From Cytospora piceicola (lineage: Eukaryota > Ascomycota > Sordariomycetes > Diaporthales > Cytosporaceae), in the NCBI GenBank assembly GCA_023375675.1, contig JALQBC010000006.1, forward strand, positions 1,178,001 to 1,242,000: a DNA stretch of 64,000 nt, read 5' to 3'. The notes beneath the pieces were generated by a model, which searched no databases, had not been told where the DNA came from, and saw nothing but the letters and a program-made list of their open reading frames with translations. This document shows positions 33,514-43,919 of the stretch, piece after piece. The translations under genes and the position numbers were made by a program. How positions within the stretch are numbered: position 1 is the first letter of the stretch; every line of letters begins with the position of its first letter.

Positions 33514-35630
33514 ATCGCTGGCTGATTTCCAGCAAGCACCACCAAAATATGGTCATATCACGATGATATTCACCGATTACTGTGCTGATGTTCTGTTCCT
33601 GCATGATGGGTGCTTCCAGACTCTCTGGTGTGATTACTGTCGATGTCGAGGGTATCTAAAGAAAGTGATGGATATTAAATATCGAATCATGTACCAGGGC
33701 CGATGGGTTCTGGAAACCGAAGGCGAACAATTCATTGAAGGGTGGGGCCCTTCAATAGAGGTGCGAGTTCATTGTGCAGACATTGTGCAGACAATGAAGT
33801 CTGTGGCAAGAATGGTAATAGCAAGTCTGGAGAAAGTGAATGGAGACTAGAGCTCAGGGGTGTATATATATTTCCCCTCTCTTCCTAATGCCCGGTTAAG
33901 TTTGTCATGGATGATAAGATCCAGTACTAGGTCATCAATAGTTTTATACTGATTACTGTTTCGATTGTTCTCATTTGAATTAGAAGCTGCCCTAGCAAGC
34001 AGGCACTGTACGTCATGCTCTTTTCGCTTTTAGCCCTTCCCCTACACAGCTGCTTGCATTGACAGAATAACAAACACATATAAAGGGCTGGTATACGACG
34101 TGATGAAGGGCAAACTGATCCTGAACCCAACGAGTTCGGTGTTGCTGTAACATACATTGCAACACGACCCTAGTTTTACTGTCTCTCTACTGGAGCCTTA
34201 CATATAAATAGATGGCTCCACCGCGGCCAGTTTCCTCTGATTCTGGTGTTCTCTCCTCAATGGAGTGTTTGTTCCCAAGTGTCCTCAATGGATGGCGAAT
34301 GAGATCTTCCGGCCTTTCACCTCTCAATTTCTTTTCTGCATCCTTAAGCATTTATTGACACCCCAACAATTGCCCTCTGGTCCAGTCTTAGGTGGGAAAG
34401 CTCCCTCGTTTGCTCAGCTGCATCTGCACTAATATATCGTCCTCGCTCCTTACACCTCATTACCCCAGGGTATTGGACACGGCCACTGTCCCCGTTTATC
34501 CCCCCCCCCCCCAGGCCCCCAGGTTTTCTGCCGTGTATCTGCCGCTTTCTCAGGAAACGACACCCAAACCACAGTCCTCGATGCAAACTCGAGGTAGGAA
34601 GAAATTGGTTCATGAATCCAACCCGGCCCTGAGTCACGTTACCCTAGGGTAACGTTGAATCCTCCTCCGATCACTGCGATAAAGATTGCGAACCTGTCGC
34701 GTCTTAAATGATGTGTGCTTCAGCCTCGCCGTAAGTATGACGTCGAGTCATTGCACTCCTGACACCTCTTTTTGCCAACTGTTATTCACTATCTCTTGAG
34801 AGGGTCTCCCGCTGATATCCTACAGAGTATTTGGAGTCCCAATACCGGCACTTGTTTTCGCCCGGCATAGACAGCTTGTGTGGCGTCTGGGCTATTGAAT
34901 AAAGCCTCGTGCAGCAAGTTGGCCTCTGCATTACCGATGAGAATACTAATGCAGTTCTCGCAATTGTAACAGTGCGACTCGAATCAGACGACATAGTAGA
35001 GTACATCAATAATCTCCGCCCGGGTCTTAGATTACCTGGTTGCCGTTGGTTACCTACTAAAATATTTCTCCTCAAAAGCACACATCTTGAAGATCGTGAC
35101 TGTCGTGAGTGGAAAAGGCGTTACTGTAAGACGGGGATGGCAGGATGACGGCCTGTCGCCTCATATACAACAGGAAGGTTATTCGCGCAGATAGCGCAAG
35201 AAAGCGATACTTGTATACCTCGAAGTAACCCAGCGACAATCGCCTGGGTTTGTCTCTTGTCTTTTCAAGTAAAGAAATACAACAGATTTGTGATTACATT
35301 CGGAAAAAGAAAGAGACAGAAACATTACAGCATGACAATTTCTGACATTAACACTGTCGCCTGACAATAAGATAGGATAGACCGGCTGACGGCATCCAAA
35401 TATCAACAAGGTCAAGAACGGAAACGGATGTATATAGTAGATTCTCTTAAGGAGCGGAAATCAACGAATCTAGTATAATATATAAACAAGATTCAAAGGG
35501 TGAACGCATATCTTATGAACAGCGAACTTTACAGAGGAACCAAAGTGGATAGGCACCGAACAGTCTCCCCGCCCTAGCCCAGGTTGTCCAGAGGCTGAAG
35601 CTCCTTATAGATCTGGCTCTTGCATGCGAT
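33514..35630. other. 2.1-kb intergenic region
   Basis: No supported gene. A 116-codon plus-strand frame at 33500-33850 starts with ATG but shows no family pattern. A 13-C run lies at 34500-34512. Nothing else recognised. Confidence 0.45.
34500..34512. repeat. poly-C tract (13 C)
   Basis: Homopolymer run in intergenic DNA, followed by a second C-rich patch. Confidence 0.95.
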
Positions 35631-37847
35631 CTAGCATACACCAGTAGGAACAACGAAACTCTCGGTCCTTGCTATAGCGCGGTACTTTGCACCGTCACCC
35701 AATCCACGTTTCGCAAATCCGGTCCAAAGCTCGCAAGCATTCGCGCCACCGGTCAGTGCTGTGTCTGCATCGATGATCGCAGCACGCGCTGAGACGAAGT
35801 CTGGGTTGCAAGGTTGCCTGGCTTATGTTAGTTGTCTTCTGCAATTCTATGACCACATAGCCTGCTACCAAGGTTTACTCACAGAGCCATCCCATCCACG
35901 ACGAGCTTCATCGCCAAGTAGCGTCCATCAGTTGGCACACCATCGGCATCGAAAGTCGGCTTTGGGTCGCTGGTAGCGCCGTATTTATCGATGAGGTTCC
36001 AGAGCACCTCGTACAAGACAGTAGCCCAGACTGTCCCGATAGAATGAACCTCGCCCAGCCCATTCACATCCGCGTAAGTGTATGGGTTGGTGTCCAGATC
36101 CGTGGAATACGGGTAGGCCCGGATTCCAGCGGGGTTGTTATCCACCCAGGCCCCCATTGTGTAATCGGTGTCCCTCGTATCGTTTACTTTGACCCGGATC
36201 GCGGTAGCCATGAAGTCACCCCAGCCTTCGCCCATGCCGCCAGATTCGGTACCACTCAGGCAGCCGCTGTTGGAGCCACCGCCTGTGAGGCGAGTCGACA
36301 CACCATGCGTATACTCGTGGATGATGACGCCGGCCTCGAAAGCAGCGTCACGGACTGGTGTCGACTCGTCCCAGAGGTACATCCTCATGCGCCCGGGCTT
36401 TCCGTCAGGCGGCGTGGAGAAATCGGCATTGTTCGTGCCGGCGCCGTCCTGGGCATTGAGAATTACGTAGTCGTCGCCTGTGCCACCAAGTCCTTCGTTG
36501 TCGATCTGGAAGTTGTATGATGCCTCGGTGAAGCCCAGTTCATACAGCAGGTCGTGATAGGTGTTGGCAGTGTAAAACAGCTGGGTGACGGACGCATCGT
36601 AGTAGTCGGTTGGGTCTGATATGCTGGTGTTGTAAACATACTCAAAGTTATAAGCTTTCGACACAGGACGATAATTGTCTAGGTAGCAGCGGTCTGATTT
36701 AGCACACGTCTCGCCATCGGGATCAACCTGACCAATGGCATTGTTGCCCCTTGTGGTGTCATAAGTCTCAGAGCCGTCGTTGAGCCAGGTCAGAGGCGAG
36801 TCGGTGACATCCCAGGGGTTCTGTATCACTTGACGAGGCGAGGCAAGGCTCACGGCCTCGTCAGGGTCGTTGATACCCCATTTGCTTTGGACTTCTTAGC
36901 ACGGTTTCCTTGTTTTTCTCACCCAGATGCAGTCTTAACTCACTAGACAAGGTATGAAGCATCAACGTTGACAGCCGAGGACACGTAGTTGATAACGCCG
37001 TGGATATCTGTAGTAGACTCGGCATCGACGTACGACAAAAGCCAGTCACTGGAAATGTCTGTTTCTACTCTCCAAGCCAAGGCCAATGTACCATCACCCT
37101 TGACAAAGTAGACCAGCCGTGCTTCAGGATCAGACACGGCCCCGGAAGTCCCTGTGATGGTATACGTCTCGGTTTGATCTGTTGCAACAGCCGAGGCGCC
37201 CTCGGTAGTAAGACCGAGCTGGAGGACGGAAGACGCCGCGTTCAGAGCAGTGATTGAATCTTTGTGCTCACGCTTCGTCAAAGGGTTGGAGTCGGGAACA
37301 TCGCCTGTGTAGAAGCTGTTGCCATAAGAGAACACTGTGCCATCTTTGCCAATCTTGTAGGTCACCCAGAAATTAGTACCACGATGAGCATGGTGGAACG
37401 TAGAGTTCAAGAAGGAAAGCACAAACGTTGACGTTGAAATCGGAGTTGTCGATGTCCAGCCCGTAAAGAGTTTGCTTGATGTATACATGCTTTTGTAATC
37501 AAATTCCAGAATCAGTACTGTCCCAGTCACAACGGCGATCATTCATGTGGAACGCTCACGGCTATTCCATTAGTGCCGACGTAGTGATCCGCAACGCGGA
37601 ACTCGGCGTTGGGCAGGATACCCTGAACGAGAGCTGTTGCTGTGTCGACATAAGATCCACGCTTCGCTAGCTTTGTAGCAGGGTCCGACTGCGTGGCAGT
37701 CGAGTTGGTGTAGGTGGTGTTTGCAGACAGGCGGAATTGGTCGAGATCAACAGTCCTCTTGGAGACTGGTGGCTTCCACGACTTTTGAACGCGAGCCGGA
37801 TGCGCCAGAGCAGAGCCCAAGAGCCCTAGAAAGAAGAGTCCACGCAT
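35631..37847 (-). CDS. fungalysin, extracellular metallopeptidase (M36)
   Basis: Five exons, 37847-37560, 37489-37427, 37353-36944, 36884-35883 and 35817-35631, give 649 residues. All four introns (59-73 bp) keep the frame and join known family segments, e.g. H-V-Y-I-K-Q-T to [12 protein letters not shown]. The ATG at 37847 is chosen over 37868 because [17 protein letters not shown] is a clean signal peptide. An FTP-type propeptide with a Lys-Arg site follows. The mature zinc protease has HEYTH at 443-447 (zinc ligands His443 and His447, catalytic Glu444) and the downstream E-x(3)-E-G-W-G-D motif for the third ligand. Fungalysins are secreted neutral proteases that degrade elastin, collagen and keratin and feed on external protein. 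Length and exon layout are typical; it looks functional. Confidence 0.93.
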
Positions 37848-38658
37848 GTTTTCGAACTGCAATAGCATAGGATCTATTCAAGCGAGTGACATGTACTGAT
37901 GGATAGATTGAACGACGCAGTGAGGCATGCTTCATGTTTTATATTTCAAGTTCCTACATGCTTGGAAATAACAGATGTCTTGGCCATAGCACTGCATATT
38001 GGACATCTCGAAGGACGCTTCTCTTGCGTGATGCGATGCCAAGTCCTGATACCGATACAGATACCTATTAAGGCAGCCAAAAACACGCCAAGACGTAGTA
38101 ACGGGCACTGCGCTAGATGGATGCATCCATGTGACTGGTAAGGCATGAGCCTGAGTAGGTATGATTTCTATGTAGAGGCCAAGGTGATGGTGAGCTATCA
38201 GGCGGTTGTACAAGTTTATTCGGCTGCCGAAGTCATCAACAAGAGCCAGGTCTCTGAGGTGACAGACATCTAAAAGTTCACCAGTGGTAGAACCGTGGTA
38301 AAGTCTGGTTGACATATATGTAGCTAACCTGGAATTCATGGAAGTACAGCCGTTTTTTTATTCTACAGGAGACAGTAAGCCAAGCCCCTATATGTTACAT
38401 AACCTGTACTTGACTATCTACGACGAGTTATTCGTCTGTCCGTTAGCAAGACGCAGGTAAGGCTTACCCCCGGTAATACTCTGCGTATTGACAGATGAGA
38501 GGTTAGACAGCGATGTACGTACAGCCTTTGTGGATACATCTGGTGCGGTATCTGATGAGTGACTTTCCGGATATATTCCGGACTAACCAGCTATTGTCCA
38601 GTCATTATAAGACCAAATTGCCAGATTAGGCAGGTTAGTAAATACAGCTACTTAGCAG
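37848..38658. other. intergenic region upstream of fungalysin
   Basis: Promoter side of the fungalysin gene on one flank and decayed DNA leading into the ABC relic on the other. No gene seen. Confidence 0.45.
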
Positions 38659-39420
38659 GTGGAGAACGCCAAGGCGCCCACGGAGGAAGCTCTCGAAGGA
38701 GAGTCATCCGACAAAGGTAAAGAGGAAGGCGCGGTGTTTATGGTCTATCTTCCGGGGTGGAAAGACATGGTTCTGTGGTGGTTTTGGATCATTGTGACTA
38801 CCGGATCCGCCGCGAAACACCTGGCCTCACTGGGAATGAACCCATGGGTCAAGGAGTCTACTCAGGGAGGCGTACGCTCCCACAAATTCACCATCGGCTA
38901 CACCCCGCACCTTAACCTGGTTCCCAAGACCGTAGACTTAGAGAAATAAGAGTTGGTGAGCGCGTGGCCACCATTGGCCGCACGGGGGCGGGAAAAGGCT
39001 GTTTGTACCCAGCACTCCTTCGAGCTCTTGAAGTGGACAATGACGGGGGATATATCGAACTGGAGGGTGTCGACATGGCCAGAGTAGAGCTGGTAAGACT
39101 GAGAAGCGCCGCAATCACGATCATCCTACAACACCCTCAGCTATTTTGTGGCAGCGTGTGTATCAAATTGGACCTACTGGGAAGATCATAACGATGCTGA
39201 GCTCTTGGGCGTGCTGTGATTAATGCAGCGGCAGCAGAAACAACCCCAAGATGACCTCCATCTCAATTGAGACCAGCAAGTGAGTGATATTTCCCGTCAT
39301 CAGTGCCGGCTTTTCTTTTATCGTGTGGCCTTCTACGGAAATAATCGAGTGTTAGTGCTTGATGAATCCACTACGGGCATTGACCAGATCGCTACTAGGG
39401 ACTATGCACACAGAAATCAG
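38659..39420 (+). pseudogene. relic of an ABC-C (MRP-type) transporter
   Basis: Three pieces of the C-terminal half of an MRP-type ABC transporter remain. The first (38659-38949) resembles the start of the second membrane domain (L-W-W-F-W-I-I-V...W-V-K-E) and a piece before NBD2, with the whole membrane domain missing. The second (38950-39191) has the Walker A GRTGAGKG (normally GKSS) and continues past a Q-loop (ILQHPQLF) to K-L-D-L-L-G. The third (39340-39410) has VLVLDEST plus the D-loop and is in another frame; the ABC signature is lost. With large deletions and frame changes it cannot make a working pump. Confidence 0.8.
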
Positions 39421-39472
39421 GCGGTGTCGGGGCTATTCTTCGATTTAATGTTCGTATTATTTATCCAATCCG

Positions 39473-40477
39473 TCAGTTAACCTCCCACTCGTCCTCTAAT
39501 GTCCAAGATACATAATCTGAGTCACCGTCAGAAACGTCAAGCTTATGTCCCAACAACACATACTGCGCCATTTCCCAGTGTTGATCCCCTTGGACTTCTG
39601 CAGATACCGACACCTCTTCCGAGACGGCATCTTGTTCTGATGGGCTTTCCAGGCCCCCCTCATAATGTTCCCTTTCCTCCTCAGTGGCAACTGTTTGCTT
39701 ATCCCTTACATCACGTCTTTGCTGTGTCGATGTGTTCTCGCAAGTCGAATGATTGTCACGCCCCGCGGCCTGTACCACGCTTGGTGGCATATTTTCCGTT
39801 GATCTCGCCAACGCCGGCCTAATAATCCCAAGCCACGAGTAGACTCTGCCCTCATCTTTAATAGGTCGCCTCTCCCTCACGCCACTTGTCCAGATCGTCT
39901 TTGGGCACACTGGTATATTAGTTCCCTCTTTCAGAATCCACTTTTCGGCCTCCTCGCGGATGAATCCCATACTGCGTTCTACCCCTTGAAAGTCTCCATG
40001 GTGGACTAAGGCAACCTGTTCCCTACAACTATCCGCTTGCTTCTGCCCCACAATCTCCTCGTAGTTCGGGATACCGTCAGTCATCCATCGCGCAAATCCC
40101 TCTCCGACCATGTCCTCGTAAGTCACGAATCCGTCCTTCATATTTTCGGCATAAATGAGACCTTCCGTTGAAATTGGGCGCATGAGGTTACTTGCATGGG
40201 AAAGGAGTGCTATGTCGCTACGTATTCTAGCTTCCAAAACGTCCAAATGATTGATGTCGGTTGACGGAAGTGAAATAGGAGAAGTGCTACGCTCCCATGA
40301 GAAGGGGGTTCGGATCCAGGTAGAAACGGCTCGCGTGGTCAGTGGTGGAAGATACCCTAAAAGATTGCGAATGCGGTCCGAGGGTTCACTCTTTTGAGAA
40401 TATATTGGTCGGCCATCTGCTAAGGATTGACCACTCCTTGATGTAGTTGTACTTTGTCTTCGTTGGAATGATACCAT
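39473..40477 (-). CDS. hypothetical protein
   Basis: A single frame of 334 residues from the ATG at 40477. The frame continues upstream without ATG, and a CTTACAG acceptor-like site at about 40490 leaves room for a first exon. The N terminus is Arg/Ser/Thr-rich and basic. A helical segment around 75-110 (LDVLEARIRSDIALLSHAS) looks conserved, and the C-terminal 90 residues are strongly acidic with Glu/Gln/Ser. No signal peptide, membrane segment or catalytic motif. I do not recognise it. The consistent composition and length suggest a real gene. Confidence 0.5.
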   Translation of the reverse strand: MVSFQRRQSTTTSRSGQSLADGRPIYSQKSEPSDRIRNLLGYLPPLTTRAVSTWIRTPFSWERSTSPISLPSTDINHLDVLEARIRSDIALLSHASNLMRPISTEGLIYAENMKDGFVTYEDMVGEGFARWMTDGIPNYEEIVGQKQADSCREQVALVHHGDFQGVERSMGFIREEAEKWILKEGTNIPVCPKTIWTSGVRERRPIKDEGRVYSWLGIIRPALARSTENMPPSVVQAAGRDNHSTCENTSTQQRRDVRDKQTVATEEEREHYEGGLESPSEQDAVSEEVSVSAEVQGDQHWEMAQYVLLGHKLDVSDGDSDYVSWTLEDEWEVN

Positions 40478-43400
40478 GGCCGTATTGCTGTAAGTCGGGA
40501 GAGGGGTGATGGTGGTGTTCCTTCTCAACGAAAAGATTCAGCCGAGGCTTGATTATCGCTTCTCTTATACGAAGTCCTACCTGGAAGCAGAAAGGAGGAG
40601 GAAAACTGGGTTGCAATCTGTTGTCTCATCTGATGCTTCCCATATTTTTGTGTATATAGGCCCCCCTGGGTACATAATACGATGATATGCATATCGCCTT
40701 TTACTTAATGGTCTGGTGCTTTGTGAATGTGGCTAGCTGCCTTTGTTTGCGATCGCAGCCTTGTTCTGGAGGCCCCCCCACCCATCCTAGAAAAAGAAGA
40801 AGTAGAAGAAAAAGGACCAAGACAAGTGAACTACATCCCGGGCTCTATACAGCCTCAACAATGCTAGATGAACTGGAAACCACACTTTTGAGACTAGCAA
40901 CAGGGCAAGGGCTCGATTCTTGCTGTGTGAACCAGACGGAAGGCCCAGTGAGGAACCTTAATATCGGTGATCTCGGCTCTGTTGAGTACCATACGTATAT
41001 AAGTTGATACTATGAAGGGCGGGAAGTTGTTGCCAGTATCAATGCGCACTGTCTATTTCCTATGGCAACATATTCTTTAGATGGTTTCATTTCGCCGAGG
41101 CCACAATTGAAATTGAGCTTTATCTGTAAATGCAGCTAGACTTGAACAAATGCTTTTGAAGCTGGCGACATGAGTTAGGTATCATCATCTTGCTCCAAAT
41201 GATATGATGATACACCCTTGAAATCATGGCGCCGTTTAGGATGTGGGCCCCAGCCCCTATTCCGGGCTGGCACGGATTTGTGTTGACCGAAACCAACTCG
41301 GATGTCTTGGACCAAGCCACAAGATCAGTGGATATGAGGGCTTGACAGATGGCTCAGTCGTCTTCGGAGCGCCGCTGACGGCTGTAATCAAGACTGGCAA
41401 ATGGTTGCCAGACGGATTTCGGTGGGAAACAAATTAGCCCGTCGAAGTCAAATAACACAGGCATAGAATTTCATTGGCTAGTTTCATGGACAGTAGGTAG
41501 TGGCGTGTCGTGTCTCAAGATAATGCTACATTTCGATCCTTATTGTGCCTGCGGTACAGTGAGCCGTAATCCTCGTATTAAAGACTGCAACATTACACAG
41601 ATATGTTATAGAGGATCTGGGTAATAACTTCTCTCCAAACGTTACATTAGGATCAAAGGCTTAGGGATGACATGATACCTAGGGTAGATAAAGCGGCCAT
41701 CCGGGCTTCGATTAAGTCCGAAATGAGAAGTCGACCTTGAAGTTTGCACAAGCCGTGTATGGGAGAACACCACAACTTCGAAGGTATATGTAGGTTAAGA
41801 ACGTCCTTGTTCCAATCGGGAAATTTGTGCCTTCTGCGCGGGAAAGCTCGCCCGTTGCTGCGATGAGGGGTGTCACAACCTCAGGGGTGTTGCTGCAGAG
41901 GAGTCGTTGACAGATGGCCGGCCGCATCTCAATTGCCACTAGGGGGATGTGTATGCTAGATCCGAAGGAGTCCTTTGGCAAAAGAACATGTTGGAGATAG
42001 GGCCATACGGGATGGCCCATATCTACCTAGGTAGGTAGGGAGCCATCTGCAAGTAATTTATTTGCCGCTGTTTCCCCGGACAAACCCGGTTGACACTTCG
42101 AAGCCCCATGCCCGAGTGGCATCCCATTCGCTTCACTGGCATGTTCATCCTGTGTATCCGTATCAATCAGGTTGGAAAAGCCCCCACGAACGAAATTGAT
42201 AAGCCCAAATAATATATCCATGCAGATATTACACAATATGGATGCTGCATCGACATTGGAGCATTTATTATGATTCTTCCAAGGAGTTCCGCCAACCCCG
42301 AGCTGCGGCGTCCTGTGAGTTGTCACCCCACCGAACGAATTGCCCGTTATAGGACGAATGCTTTAGCTGTCGGCTCCAATTTTACACACTTTAGTTCTAC
42401 GACAAATGTTGTTTACTCCAAGAATAATACTGGGGAAAAGATACTCTTCGTGATGATCGTGATGATCTAGGTGGGCAGACCTCGGAAAATAAAGGGCAGC
42501 ATACAATAGGGTCTAAGCTCAGCTCTTAAGAATAAAAGTCGTCGGGCGTTCTTATAGCCCCCAACCGAGGAGGGAGCCAAGATGTCAGTCTGTCTCTGCG
42601 AGTGTGCGGGTCGTCGGTATGACGGGTCAACGGGCCGCAGGGTGGTGGAGCTAGAAAGCTGTGGGTGGCTACTGAAACAACATGTTTGGGCCGTCAAACC
42701 GTCATCCTGTCTTTGGGTGTTTTAGCAGGCGGCATAATGGGATGTTATCCCCGCCAAGGAGACCCTGAACATGTCCCTGCCGGTAGTACTGTACTGTTGG
42801 AGCGCAAGCTACCCTTACGCGGCACAATGGCCCGGGCAAATGCTCTTAGCACGGGATACTTCCTTCGAGCATTGGTAGCCAGCAGAACTCAGAAGCCTTT
42901 ATGGTGCTTTTCACGACAGTGGCTCCCAGTTCCATGATTCGACCTTGTTCGATAAATATGCAGCATTCAGCCGCCACCTTTCATCCTGATAAGCCTTTAA
43001 ATAGAGGTCATGCCCGCCTGTCCCCATGACAATACTCGTTGGTGATCATTTGATAGATTTTGCACCCACGAAGTCGACACCAGGCACTTGCACATACACG
43101 ACCCTGTCCGCATTAATGCACGATCTTTTGTATCCATTCACTTCCAACTCGAACCCCATCCACGGACCTCAGGAGGAATACTGATCCCCCCCATTTGAAT
43201 CGACTGAACAACGGCGAACGTGGGCTCACCCACTGCATCAACACTGAGCTTACATAGGGCCCCAGAACGAATGTCCGGAACATAGCCCGAATAGGAAATA
43301 TTCCAGACGTCGGCGACATAGCTCCGTAGACGCTATCCTGGCCAAGCTTACGCAACTTCAGGGGTCCAGGTCTCGTCACCCTCAACGGCCTCATCTCACC

Positions 43401-43919
43401 TAAAGGAATAGTGCCCAACCCAGGAACTTGATCCCCTCGTACGACCAAACCTGGCCCAGGACCTAGTTACCTCTTTAGGTAGCCCCGTGAATCAAGTCAC
43501 GAGGGAGAAACATACCCGTAAATAGCACCCCGGACTTACCCCACGGTACTTAGCTGTTCCGAGTTGACTTCGTAACGGTGGGAGACTGATAACGAAAAAG
43601 GACCTCTACTAGGAGCGCAGAAGGAGTAGGCTTGGGTTCAGAGGACGGTTCCAACCCACGGGCTGCAACCGTTTAGTGTGATCTCTTCAAGCACACCTCT
43701 ACCGAACTGGGGTCTGAATGGTGAAAGTGTGAGAAGGTCAGCAGAAAAGGGACACACCGGGGATTCAGAACCCGGGGTATCTCGGCAGCCACGTCTCTAA
43801 ACGCCTCTGCAGCGTGCCACACACACATGCACACGCACAGGCTGTGATCTCAACGGGCTTGTAGTAAGCTTATTAAACAGACAACCTCCCCGGGTCTGTT
43901 TCGGGCCACGGCAGTCAGG
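40478..43919. other. 3.4-kb region without recognisable genes
   Basis: Only short frames without family features (up to 111 codons) on both strands. Base composition is mixed, without a strong AT-rich block. The 400 bases before 43920 are presumably the promoter and leader of the DUF1479 gene. I see no tRNA or rRNA here. Confidence 0.45.

Noticed and set aside
33500..33850. 116-codon plus-strand frame starting with ATG
   Set aside because: No family features; it abuts the N-terminal exon of the minus-strand DUF6604-like gene. It could be real, but nothing supports it.
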